DNA of 64,000 nt, taken from NCBI GenBank assembly GCA_007922305.1, contig ML677374.1, forward strand, positions 12,891,511 through 12,955,510, written 5' to 3'. This DNA comes from Dermatemys mawii (lineage: Eukaryota > Chordata > Testudines > Dermatemydidae). Below are positions 22,759 through 32,894 of the stretch, one piece after another. The notes beneath the pieces were generated by a model. The model was not told the DNA's origin. It was given only the letters and a program-made list of their open reading frames with translations, and did no database searches. The translations under genes and the position numbers were made by a program. How positions within the stretch are numbered: the stretch's first letter is position 1; the number at the start of each line of letters is the position of its first letter.

Positions 22759-23057
22759 AGATACGTCTTTACTACCCACCGGATCGGCAGGCAGGGATCG
22801 ATCTATCGGGGATCAATTTATTGCGTCTACTGTAGATGCGATAAATCGATCCCTGAGCGTGCTCTCTGTCAACTCTGGAACTTCAAGGGGCGGAGGCGGA
22901 GTCGATGGGGGAGAGGCAGTGGTCGACTTGCCGCTGTGTGAACAGCCAGGCAAGTCGCCCTATGATATGCCGACTTCAGCTAAGCAATTGGTGTAGCTAA
23001 CGTTGTGTGTCTTAGGTTGACACCTCCCCTTTTCCCCGCCGCAGTGTAGCCCATGCC
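22759..23057 (-). mobile_element. PIF/Harbinger-type MITE, minus strand
   Basis: Flanked by TAA at 22756-22758 and 23058-23060. The right end AGTGTAGCCCATGCC is the complement of the GGCCTGG-type terminus of copies at 27318 and 51937. Inside, 'ttattgcgtctactgtagat' with 'gcgataaatcgatccctga' is an internal hairpin shared by the family, as is 'ggcggaggcggagtcgatgg'. It is non-coding. The TWA target and GGCC-type ends suggest PIF/Harbinger, by family knowledge. Confidence 0.8.
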
Positions 23058-23139
23058 TAAGAGCTAGGCTGCTTTGGCAAGAAAGGGAAAATGGATGGAG
23101 AGACTACCAGGAACAAAGACTGTTGCTTGTTAAATCAGC

Positions 23140-23600
23140 TCTTAGCCTTTAGTGCATTTTTACCTTTGTTTATAAACTGTTCTATCTTTATTCCTTCTAG
23201 TTGACACCACTTAACATATGTCCTTTTTTTAATAAACTTGTCTTAGTGTTACTATAAACCAATTCAGTGCTTAGTTTAGAGGAAAGAGTGCATTTACCCC
23301 AGTTAAATTAATCAGCTGTAATGTACTGAACTCTTTAACAGAGCAGCAAGCATAATATCGCCTGGGACTAGTGTTAAACACTGTGCATTGCAGAGTATCT
23401 CCTCTCAGGAGATTGGGGGCTGGATTTCATTGCTACCTGTTAGGCAAGGTTTAGTCTAGAAGAGCCTTGAGGAGTTGGCTAGTGGGGATACAAGCAGGTG
23501 TGGCAGGGGGCTGACACACATTCTAACCTCCAACAAAGCTCACCTGGGCTAAGACAGAGGGGTAACAGTGATTCACAGTTTTGGGTACTGCTAGCAGAAT
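23140..23600 (+). mobile_element. Possible LTR-like or retroelement 3' region
   Basis: An AATAAAC signal near 23231 is followed by ~370 bp that share ordered blocks with 7910-8460 ('ggctaagacag', 'ggctgacac'). The similarity is patchy and no termini were found. It could be a retroelement LTR or a shared 3' region. Confidence 0.3.
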
Positions 23601-23654
23601 GTTAGCATGAGAAAATGGTGAGTGCTAATCCACTTCTAGAACCCCTGCTGTGAC

Positions 23655-23805
23655 TTTGGGATGTAATTTCTGTTTGGCTCTGAGCTCCAATCTGCAAATT
23701 GGACATAATATCTCCCTCACAGGTGGGCTGAGGCTTCACTGCTCAACATTTGGACAATATCTGATGGTGTAAGCTCCAGTTAAGTGCTAAGTATGGTTAT
23801 TATCA
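23655..23805 (+). mobile_element. MIR-like SINE fragment, plus strand
   Basis: 'ccaatctgcaaattggacat', 'aatatctccctcacaggtgg' and 'agttaagtgctaagtatggt' follow the MIR order for the 'cccatctgtaaaatgggga', 'tacctacctcacaggg' and 'aaagcgctttgta' blocks. Confidence 0.65.
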
Positions 23806-23809
23806 GGGT

Positions 23810-25570
23810 TCTGAGGTCTTCTAAGCTCCTCCTCAAGCAAAAGTCCCAACCCTTTTTGCACCAGCAATATCATAATGACACTCCTGCACGAATCATCAGC
23901 AGGGCTTGAACAGAAAAGCTACACTACTGCAGTGCAGAATGCTGCCACTTGAATGAAAGGAGAAACTCAATTAACTAGGAGCAGTAGTGGTCCAGTTTTT
24001 CCACTCCTGAGGCCCTAACTCATTTTCCAAATATGTTGCATTATGTCCTTTCAACACGGGAATGTGTCAGAATGAACCTGTAAAACTTCTGCTGACTTTG
24101 ATAGAGAAGCAGAAAACTGTTACATGCACTTAGCTCTCATCCCATCCTCCTGACATGAAACTTAAATATCTGGTTTTTGTGCTGCCATATCAAATTTTAT
24201 ATTGATACCTGCTCTGCGAGGGTGGCACTCTAACTGTGCCGAAGAACAATCCTTACTATGCAGTAACTACCACCTCCATATACTTATAAATGGTTCCAAA
24301 CCACAAAATAACATTTGTACTGAACTGAAGAACACTGCATTGATTACAGGCAGCAGAAGAAATCTTTTGAAATGCAGACCATTATTTAACACCATTACTT
24401 AATAATTGCTTTCCAGCACCTGTGCTGAAAATAGGATCTGTGAGTGTTAAAATATTTTAGCACATGGCTTATAGTGAAATTGCTCTAATAGTGCAAAGTT
24501 ACATTTCTAGGATTTGTGGATGGGGGGAGCTGGGTATTTTTTCCCTCTATTCAACAGAGGAAGAAGCAGTAGATGAAAATGAATTCAAATATTGATGTTA
24601 ACATGATCAAACAGAAGGGAAGGTAGGTACTCTTGCAGTCTCCTGTCAGGTGATACACAGTCCTAGTAAACAAGATCAGATTAAGGGATTCAGCAGTCTT
24701 GAAAGACAGTTTTTACAGTTCCCAACAGGCCTTTCTTTTAGCAGTTTCCACTGTGTTTTATCCAAGATTCACAGACATCATAGAATGTTCAGAATCCATC
24801 TGTCACAGAGGCCTTGTTCTGATGCTCGCTGTTCTGGGGACTTTGGAAAAGAGTTTTAGGAGTGACATGTAAGAGGAAAAGGCTAAATACATTCTCTAGA
24901 CTTAATGTAACCTCCATGGGCACTGGGAACACTGTTTAGTTATCATGCAGCAAGAGAATGCTTGCAGCAGCATAGGTATGTTATATCAGAGAATGGTTAC
25001 CTCCTAGGCAGTATCAGATGATTTACTGTATCTTTTTGTTAACATCATACACTGCTGTTTTGTTCCCAAAGAGAAACTCGGAAAAGAGCAAGTGACATGT
25101 CTGCCAGGAAATAAGAATTGTAAATAAAAACCAGCAGCCTCTTGGGAAATCCAAATTCAAAGACCTTCAGGCTCAATCTCCAGTGCTCTGAAGCTTGCAG
25201 AGATTGTGGGAGTCTGTTCTGGTATGAGAAAACCAATTTCAATGGTCTTACTACTGATATGCTGTAGGGAGGAGAAAAAACACATATGAATGTGGTGACA
25301 ATAACAAGGTTAGGAAATAAGAGAACCAGCATTTTAGGGAGAAAACTTGGCTGGAAGTGGATTTTGAACCCAGTTCAATCACAATCTGGCCAAATACAAA
25401 TCAAGTTAGAACTAGAGAAGGGTGAGTAACTGTATTTTTTTTTTTTTTAGTTCACTGATAGTTTGAAAAAATTGTAGGGACAAAAAAGAAATCCAACAAC
25501 TTCAGTTTGTCAGTTCACCAAGATGTTTTACAACCAAATTCATTATCAGATTGGAGGAGGAAGCAGCCAG
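23810..25570. other. Unassigned non-coding sequence
   Basis: No gene or named repeat seen, apart from a T-run of about 16 near 25434. Confidence 0.4.
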
Positions 25571-25574
25571 TCTT

Positions 25575-25850
25575 ATAATTTTTAGCCCAATGGTCAAAGC
25601 ACTCACATGGAATGCAGAAAACCAATTCCTCCTGCTGCTCAACATAGAAATGGGATTTGAATTTGAATTATGTTACAGTAGTGTGTCCTAACCACTGGGA
25701 TATGGGATTTGCTAGAAGTGGGCTCTCAATTTCTCCAGTTGAAGCTGTTCTCCGTGTATAAATTAAATCCACAGGGACTTCAACTTAGGCCTCCTACATC
25801 CTAGGGAATTAGCTACCCACCCATCAGGCTCTAGAGTCTTCTTCAGTTGC
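25575..25850. mobile_element. tRNA-like fold-back repeat
   Basis: The left part 'ttagcccaatggtcaaagca' resembles a pol III A-box start. The inverted partner is 'gtcctaaccactgggatatg', complement of 'catatcccagtggttaggac'. A further block 'gacttcaacttaggcctcct' and 'cctagggaattagctaccca' lies to the right, which may be a second partial copy. It belongs with 36437-36590 and 62150-62285. Confidence 0.55.
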
Positions 25851-26271
25851 TTTTCCGGGTTAATTACTGTTATGAATTATTGTGAATTGCCACTATGAAT
25901 GGTGGCTCATTGAAACTGCCTTTGAGGGGGAGCAAGTAAACCACTGGAAAAACTTCAAACTTTACAATGTTTTTTTGCAGTAAGTTTTAACAGTATGTCA
26001 ACATGGCTTTTGAATGATTTTAACAGAAGCAAATCCATTGACTCTAATGATGCACACTCACTTACACAGGGGCTGAATTTGGTCCTGTGATAAAAGAATT
26101 TCACCTTCTCTAGGTAAGATAAAGTTTTCAAGAACTTTCAGTCTTCATATTCCAGGACACTGGATAAATCTGAAATCCAGCTCCTTTCCCTTCTGAAGTT
26201 TGTACTTTTTCCTCTGACCCCATTGTCGCTAGTCACTGTTGTAGACAGGATAGCAGACCATTATGGAATGA

Positions 26272-26453
26272 AGGCTTGTCTACATGGTGTGTAGTGCACA
26301 TCAGACAGTGTAAATCCTAGTGCATACTAGTGTCTTACACTAACTGGCCCATGTGGAACCTGCTGGCAAGCACTAAAAGTTCCTAGTGAGTTAATGTAGT
26401 ATTAATATTTACACACCTCTGGTGCACACTACCACAATCATATAGACAGGTTC
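26272..26453. mobile_element. MITE with AGGCTTGTCTACAT ends
   Basis: Left end AGGCTTGTCTACATGG faces right end ATATAGACAGGTTC as an imperfect inverted repeat, with TGA on both sides (26269-26271 and 26454-26456). The interior has inverted 'gtgtagtgcaca' / 'ggtgcacactac'. It is 182 bp and non-coding, and its ends resemble the GGCCTGGTCTACAC group. Confidence 0.65.
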
Positions 26454-26559
26454 TGACTATTCATCTAGGCCACTCTGACACTAGTCCATACCATTATCGA
26501 ATTTTGAGTGGATACTAAAGCTCAGTGAATATTTTTCTCACTTGCCTATTGTCAATTCC

Positions 26560-26830
26560 AGGCAGCATGGACTGAAGAACTGAACAGAAGTGTGGTAGGC
26601 AGGACGTCCTGAGTTCTAATTCTGGCACTGCTATGGATTCATGTGTGACTTTGTGTGAGTAGCTTCACCTCTCATCTTCTCTTTCCCCCTCCATAACATG
26701 GGGATAAACAACCCTGACCTATCTATCGCACAGGGCGCATTGAAGCTTTGTTAATGGCAATAACACAGCCTGAAGATGAAACTTCAGTAGTAGTATTCAG
26801 AAGTATTTTAGAAATGCTAAATATTAATTT
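26560..26830 (+). mobile_element. MIR-like SINE, plus strand
   Basis: 'gtcctgagttctaattctgg', 'tgactttgtgtgagtagctt', 'cctccataacatggggataa' and 'gacctatctatcgcacaggg' follow the MIR order over most of its length. A possible L2-like tail follows. Confidence 0.75.
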
Positions 26831-27074
26831 TTAAATTAGCTCTTTTGCCTCTCTAAAAATACCAATACATTTCAGGATAAAGACTTAGGGGATACCTAAA
26901 ATGTTCATCTCCCCTTAGAAATAACAGAACATAAACACTTGACAAGCTTTTTCACAAGCTAAATTTGTGGAAGGCTTTCTGCAATTCTGTGTGAGGGACT
27001 GGCACTCTTTTCACGTTTTCCTCAATTGACAAACTTTGGGTTGTAAGACTCTGGTCCGATTTTGGTTGTTGTGT

Positions 27075-27178
27075 TTAATCTGCAGATGCTGGGTGGCATT
27101 GCTGGCCTGTGATGTGCGAGAGGTCAACATAGAGGATCTGGTGATCCCTTCTGCCCTTAAACTCTGACTGACATGTTG
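27075..27178 (+). mobile_element. CR1 LINE 3' tail
   Basis: 'tgtgatgtgcgagaggtcaa' and 'gatctggtgatcccttctgc' then 'ccttaaactctgac' match the CR1 terminal block, with only the 3' end present. Confidence 0.75.
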
Positions 27179-27221
27179 AATGTTTAGTTTGACGGACAAG
27201 ACTTAATTAAGAGAGAGAAGG

Positions 27222-27660
27222 ATGGTTAAGGCACTGACTCAATAGACTTGAGTTCAACTCCCAACTCAACCAGAGATTTCCTACCCTCCTTTAGGCAAGC
27301 CACTTAATCTTGACTAAGGCCTGGGCTACACTGGAGAGGGGAGGAGTGTTTCGAACTAAGATACGCAACTTCAGCTACGTGAATAGCGAATAGTCTAAGC
27401 ATCTTAGATCGACTTACCTGGCCATCCCCACGGTGGCAGGTCGACGCAGCCACTCCCCCACTGACTCTGCTTACTCGTCCTGCTGAGGTGGAGTACAAGC
27501 ATCGATTCAGGGATTGATTTATTGCGTCTCATCTAGACGCGATAAATCTATCCCTGATATATCAAGCGCTATCCAGCAGGTAGTGTAGCTGTACCCTAAG
27601 TCTCTACAATGGGTAATAATAATGCGTCCATTCACAATCTCATCTATAATATTTGGACTG
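27222..27660 (+). mobile_element. MIR-like SINE split by a MITE
   Basis: The left half (27222-27314) has 'gacttgagttcaactcccaa' and 'ttaggcaagccacttaatct'. The right half (27600-27660) continues with 'tctctacaatgggtaataat'. These are adjacent blocks of the MIR consensus, separated here by the inserted MITE at 27318-27596. Confidence 0.7.
27318..27596 (+). mobile_element. PIF/Harbinger-type MITE, complete
   Basis: A 279-bp element with TAA at 27315-27317 and 27597-27599. Left end GGCCTGGGCTACACTGG, right end GTAGTGTAGCTGTACCC. Internal stems include 'taagatacgcaacttcagct' and the 'tttattgcgtctcatctagacgcgataaa' hairpin (key parts only). It is inserted in a MIR SINE. Non-coding; it accounts for the 64-codon minus-strand frame here. 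Confidence 0.85.
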
Positions 27661-27745
27661 TAAGATCTATTGGCAGGGATGTATATATAGAACCAAGCAC
27701 AATGAGGCCTTGATCTTGGCTGAGACCTGTAATAGAAATGAATGA
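27655..27745 (+). mobile_element. L2/L3-like LINE tail fragment
   Basis: 'ggactgtaagatctattggc' followed by 'agaaccaagcacaatgaggc' and 'cttgatcttggctgagacct' parallels the tail at 3800-3900 block for block. Confidence 0.6.
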
Positions 27746-27749
27746 TGTA

Positions 27750-28850
27750 AGCATGGCTTGGTTTAAGTGTCTGGATAAGTTTTTAGTTGAGAGTTGTGGG
27801 AAGGCTCAGTCCATTTCAGTTTGGTGGATAGTCAGTGTATTAAGCTGGGCATCTTTCACTGGAACCAGTGTGCCCGTGCTTAATTATAACAAGGGAGTGG
27901 AGCGCTTCTAACAGGGGCTGAATTGTTCTGATAACAGAGGTTGGAATCTGCAACTCCTGGAGAAGTTCTGGTGGGCCATGGAAGCACCCAGGGGAACAGC
28001 TGCACCTGGAAGCTGCGAAGAAGGGTGGAATAAAAGGACAGCCACTTTCCATCATTACAATACAACATAGGAGCCTTAGCACAGAGCATCAGCCACAGTG
28101 TATAAGGTATTTAGTATTAGCCCAATTCTATCACCAGTGCCTTTTTTCTACAGGGATTCAAACCTTGGAAACCGGGCTACCATCGTTCTGCAGTACAAGC
28201 TCATGTTGTCAGAAATGTAGCCGAAATCCACTCCAGCTATTTAGCTTGTCATAGGATGGTGGTAAACACCATAGGGACCTATAGGTAGGTTAATGGCCTA
28301 CAGCAATGCAAATGATGTGCTTAGTACATTTACAAAACAAACTGTGATTCCCTCTTACACTTACGATTTTGCAGGTGGAAGGAGAATTTTTTTCAGTTAG
28401 TCACAGCTCATTAACAGCTACCATTGAATGGTTCTTATTTTAATTTCCTTGATCTAATTCAGTCAGGTTTCTCAGCTAACAGCCAGACTATAGGTTTTGG
28501 CTTAACTAGTGAAATATAGAATTAATTTACATTAATGACTATAACAGAACACTTAGAAATGTTCAGCCAATCCAGTCACACAGTTGGCTGAAGACTTTCA
28601 TAGAGGGGAAGCGCTGCCTTGTGCAATGGAATATCTAATGAACTGTTCCCCTTTTTTAACCTTTTATTTTTCAATGTAGGGAAGGTTTTTAAAGACCTAA
28701 ATTAAAAAATACAAATGCAGAATGTTGCGGTGGTGGGGTAGAGCTCTTTAACAATACTTCATGGATTAAGAGTGTCACACCAACAGAAATATCACAGGTA
28801 GCCTGAGACAGAGGGCCTTGATCCTGCAAGTGTATCCATGTAAGTGAACC
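27750..28850. other. Unassigned non-coding sequence
   Basis: No gene or confident repeat. Frames reach 80 codons on the minus strand at 27840-28082 without recognisable domains. Confidence 0.4.
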
Positions 28851-28853
28851 TCA

Positions 28854-29116
28854 GGCTTATTCTATGCTTACAACTTAAGTCGACATAGCTACTGGTGTGA
28901 AAAGTCCGTACCCATGAGCCACATAGCTATGCCTACTTAACCCCTGGAATAGATGCAGATAGATCGACAGATGTATGCTTCCCATTGACCTAGCTACTGT
29001 CACTCGGGGAGGTAGAGTTCCTGCAGCAACTGGAACAAAACACCTTCCATTTCTGTAGTCTGCATCTACACTTCAGGGTTACAGCAGTATAGCTCTGCCA
29101 TAGTGTAGACATGGCC
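28854..29116. mobile_element. MITE with GTGTAGACATGGCC end
   Basis: The right end ATAGTGTAGACATGGCC matches the ends at 30695. The left end GGCTTATTCTATGCTTAC is a decayed partner. The interior has 'taagtcgacatagctactgg' and 'ccattgacctagctactgtc', an inverted pair. No target duplication is clear. Confidence 0.6.
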
Positions 29117-29257
29117 GTAATACCCACACAACGTCCCACTGAGATCTCTCATTGGGGGACACATTTGTTTTTCTAAGCCTGAGACTTTTGGCTCTCAACA
29201 GTGATAGTGGTTAGAGGCAAACTGGGTCCTTCTCTGCTTTAGATAACTCTTTGATAC

Positions 29258-29530
29258 TCTTACTATGTATATTACCATAGTTCTTAGAAACCCCAATCCT
29301 GGACCAAGACCCCGCTGTGCAAGGTGTTTTACAAACAAAGAACAGAAAGACTATCCCCACCCCAAAGAGCTTACAGTCTAAGACAAGAGACAACAGATGA
29401 ATAAAGACAGGGAAGCACAAGGAAACAAGGAGACAGTATTGGTCAGCGTGATAGGCAGTGGTCTTATAACACAAGCATTGTCTCTAGCTAGTGTAGTGAT
29501 GCTTTTCCTGCTACCCAGTAAGATAGCTTC
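29258..29530 (-). mobile_element. L2/L3-like LINE 3' end, minus strand
   Basis: Inverted copy of the tail: 'aagaccccgctgtgcaaggt', 'caaagagcttacagtctaag', then 'aaggagacagtattggtcag' with 'gtgataggcagtggtcttat'. The same order appears at 37890-38080, where it leads into reverse transcriptase sequence. Confidence 0.75.
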
Positions 29531-29534
29531 ATTT

Positions 29535-30098
29535 GCTATCATCTTTCATTCTGATTTTCTTTCTGTTTTGAACATTTACTAACAAAAACTGATTTTATGA
29601 TAACCTGAATTAGGGGGGTGGGAAACTGAACCGACCTCTGAGGAAGAAGAGTCCAGATGGGAATAACATCACAGGAACCTAGTCAAAAGAAGTGAAAGTT
29701 GTGATCTCTGTTCTTGAACTGTACTCAGAATAGTCTAGTATGGGCATAGGCAGAGCTGAATCATTCTGGTAGCACCTTGTCTGGTCAGAATGAATTGAGT
29801 TTACAGAGATGGGGACAAAAATCAGATCATCACTTGAGTTATTCTTTTTCACTCAAGCCAGTGATATCAGATGGCTCCATTAGGATGGAGAATCCTATTC
29901 TGCTTCAGGAAGTTGACCACTTAAAATAAGTTCCTCTTTTTCTTCCTCTGAGTAGCACTTCTTTTTTTATGTTTTAATTCTAGATGGATAAAGAGCCATA
30001 TCTGATCCTGGCAAATCTGAAGTAAATTTGAAATCGTAAAAGTAGGTTTATCCTAGCTTCTTTGAGTAATGTATCTCCTGGTGCTTCCTTCTGATACT
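29535..30098. other. Unassigned non-coding sequence
   Basis: No gene or named repeat seen here. Confidence 0.4.
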
Positions 30099-30100
30099 GA

Positions 30101-30695
30101 GGCCTTGTCTACACTACCGCAGTAAGTCGACCTAAGTTACACTACTCCAGTTATGTGAATAGCTGAGGTCGACTTATTGCAGTGTCTACACCACACTGCA
30201 CTGATGGGAGAATGTCTCCCGTCGACTTACCTTACTCTTCTCATTTCAGTGGAGTACCAAAGTCAACCAGAAAGCCAGGGATGTCCCTAGGGGGGTGCAG
30301 GGCCTGGGAACGTGCCCCCCGCCCACTTCTGGCCCAGACTCTGCCCTCGTTCTACTCCTCCCCTCAAGTCCCTACCCTGCCTCTCTCTGACTTCCGCCCC
30401 TTCCCCCAGAGATGCCGGGATCCGGTGGGGTGGGGCAGGCTGGGGCTGGGTTGCTTGGTGCTGCTGGCGCCAGGCCTCCTGCTAACTTCCTATGCCTCTC
30501 TGGACCCCACATCCCGAAGTGTGGGGCCCCCCAAAGCGCGGGGCCTGGGACAGGTGCTCCCGTCCATCCTATGGATGGGAAGGCTTTGCGGAAAGTGCTC
30601 TGCTTTCAGTTTAGTGGATCTTCACTAGACCTGCTAAATTGATACCTGCTGCATCAGTGCAGAAGTGCCGATCTACCGCTAGTGTAGACATGGCC
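30101..30695 (+). mobile_element. MITE carrying a GC-rich insertion
   Basis: Left end GGCCTTGTCTACACTACCGC and right end AGTGTAGACATGGCC form the TIR. Left-flank and right-flank trinucleotides are TGA and AGA. Family sequence such as 'taagtcgacctaagttacac' runs to about 30276, then about 300 bp of unrelated GC-rich DNA intervenes. The family resumes by about 30600 with 'gtggatcttcactagacctg'. The 148-codon frame at 30182-30628 crosses these joins and is not a gene. Confidence 0.7.
30278..30590. mobile_element. GC-rich insert nested in the MITE
   Basis: Begins near 'cagggatgtccctagggggg' and contains 'ggggtggggcaggctggggc' and 'ggggcctgggacaggtgctc'. It is much richer in GC than either flank and interrupts the MITE consensus. 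Ends and target duplication were not resolved. Confidence 0.5.
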
Positions 30696-30699
30696 AGAG

Positions 30700-31940
30700 A
30701 ACTGAGTGACAGTTTAAAACAGCTCAGATTATGAATGCACTTTAAAGTAAAAGCATTTTATATAAGGAAAAACTCAGTGGTAGACATAATGGGGAGAAAT
30801 AAAGTGCAAACGTGTCCATTTCATTGTTCATTATTGAAGGGCTATAGCCATGAATAAGGACCAAATTGAAATGAACAAAAATATTCACATATCAGAGAAA
30901 AATATCTGCAGTTTAAAATAATGAAAAGCTGCATTCCTTTTTCTTTTCTTTTTTTTGAATGGCATACGCATGATGTCCATTTTACTCCAATTTTCTATAA
31001 TGGAAGCAGCTGGGTTCTAAAAGGGAAATAGTTGTAGATTTTAATGGACGAAATCTGTCCATTGGAACTGACTATTTTCTAACAAGGTGTCGGATCTTGG
31101 CATGTTGCCCACTCAAAGACAGCGCATTCAGCAAATTATGTGACAAATCACATTGTGAGATGAAGTGTCACATCACATTGCATTCTGGTACATCTGAATG
31201 CAAGGAAAATAACAAGAGTGCAAAATACGAGACTAGCCAAGAGCTGGCTCATGCATGTTATCAGTCCTTTGATCTGCCCAAATTCTTTCTGGACACTTTG
31301 ATTCTTAATTAATCAATCAGTAGCTCTAATCAAATGCCTACTGGTTTAATAACAAATATGGGAGCAAAGCAATGAAAAGAAAAGAGAGGTCTGAGATGAA
31401 CAACTGTTGTATATGTTTCTTCTATTGCATCCATCCCAAAGTAGTGTCCAGTTTTATTTGTTTACAACTAAGCATCTGGGATTTTATTGCAATTACTTTT
31501 AATAGTCCAGACACACATCCTACCCCTATTAAAGCTCTTACTGCCTCTATTGAGATCCCAGACCATGGTTCATGCATGACAGTTGTACCATAAGGAGCAA
31601 ATGGGCTATCACTTAAATAAACGGTTGGGCTAATTTGAATTGATTTCATGGCAGCTTTCCTTCCCCTTTGTTTCCTTATGTTGTTGTTCGAATTGTCTTG
31701 TTTTGGAGCCAGACAATCTGTCCCACACTGTCAGTTGTTGATTGGCTAATTAGAATTTTAAAGGTAATTCACCCTTTGCAGTTTGACATGAATACCCTAC
31801 AGACTGCTAGGAACAGCAGCTTCAGGGTTTGTTTATTTTTGCCTGGCTTTAAACTAATCAACACATTAGAAGTTCTAACAGATTTAGATTAATCTTATAT
31901 TTGTAATGAATGTACAGTTAAAGTATACTATTTTATCAGT
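30700..31940. other. Repeat-poor AT-rich stretch, conserved-element look
   Basis: No gene or repeat. At 31265-31340 and 31735-31880 there are dense TTAATTAATC, CTAATTAG and AATCAAC words without repeat character. That is suggestive of regulatory conserved sequence, but it is not testable here. Confidence 0.35.
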
Positions 31941-31944
31941 AGTT

Positions 31945-32035
31945 TGTGTCTGTTATGGTAGGGTAATGACTCATTGTGCAAGGTTCCATGCAAACATAAC
32001 AGAAAGCCAGCCCCTGCCCTGGAAAGCTTGCAAAT
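31945..32035 (-). mobile_element. L2/L3-like LINE tail fragment, minus strand
   Basis: 'actcattgtgcaaggttcca', 'gcaaacataacagaaagcca' and 'cctgccctggaaagcttgca' parallel the inverted tail at 29300-29370, diverged. Confidence 0.55.
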
Positions 32036-32039
32036 GATG

Positions 32040-32550
32040 TGCTTGGTTTGGGGAATTTTGAGTTGTCATACTGCCCCAGACCAATGCTCTACTTACTGTA
32101 ACAATATCTTTGAGCTAAATTGTTGTCTTTTGTTCTTCACCACAATAATATGAGAGCATTTTGATACACTTGGGTCCCAAATAACTGCATTTACTAAACA
32201 TCCACAAAAACACCAGCTACATACATAATGCTACTCTGGTTTCAGGCAACTTCTATGCTACACAACACAGTGAATGCCACAAGAGAGCTCACAAACCATT
32301 TAAAGGGATACTGTCCTATTCTGTAATATGCAACAGTTGTGAACCCCTTGCTTTTATTTGTGATCAGTTACTCATGTGAGTAGTAGTAGACCTGCAGTGG
32401 GACTACAAGTGAAAGTAATTACTCACCAAATTAGCCCTCTGACTATGATCAGTATTAGATATCATCACACGTGCACCATATCCTCAGTTGGGTCAAGATT
32501 TGGAATAGTCTGACTATTTTTTAGTAAAACACCTATACAGTCTCTATTAA
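32040..32550. other. Unassigned unique sequence before the transposon
   Basis: No gene or repeat visible. It ends at the TAA that borders the transposon at 32554. Confidence 0.4.
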
Positions 32551-32553
32551 TAA
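32551..32553 (+). repeat. TAA target duplication, left
   Basis: TAA directly outside the left terminal repeat, matched by TAA at 35093-35095. Three bases alone are weak, but they fall exactly at both ends of the inverted repeats. Confidence 0.7.
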
Positions 32554-32584
32554 CACTGGTCTACAATTTTTTAGAAGTCGTCTG
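32554..32584 (+). repeat. Left terminal inverted repeat
   Basis: CACTGGTCTACA, then an A/T-rich spacer, then CGTCTG. It matches the right terminus in inverse orientation with a 4-bp spacing difference. Confidence 0.85.
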
Positions 32585-32605
32585 CTTCAGAGATAAAATG
32601 TGATA

Positions 32606-32611
32606 TTTATT
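32606..32611 (-). promoter_or_regulatory. Candidate polyadenylation signal
   Basis: AATAAA on the minus strand, 285 bp past the end of the transposase frame and about 50 bp inside the left element end. Placement is right for the 3' end of the transposase transcript; use is not proven. Confidence 0.4.
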
Positions 32612-32894
32612 ATGTATTTTGATGTGCTGAATTCAAATATGACAATTAAAACAACTGATTGGCTACTGTTTCTAAGATACTTAAGTTTTTACATTTTATG
32701 TCTATGTATATTGTGTAGATAGAGTTTAATCATAAATTGTAAACCTAGGTCTTTTCATGTGTTTATGGTTGCTTTACATGATAATATTTCACCTGTCCTG
32801 TTTATGTAACACTTTAAAAATCAGCAAAAGGGTTATATAAATAAAATGTATTATGAAACAAAAGGCAAAAAACTATTATGTACATAGTTTAGTC

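Noticed and set aside
30182..30628. 148-codon plus-strand frame
   Set aside because: It crosses two repeat junctions (MITE into GC-rich insert and back) and is rich in P/G/L from composition.
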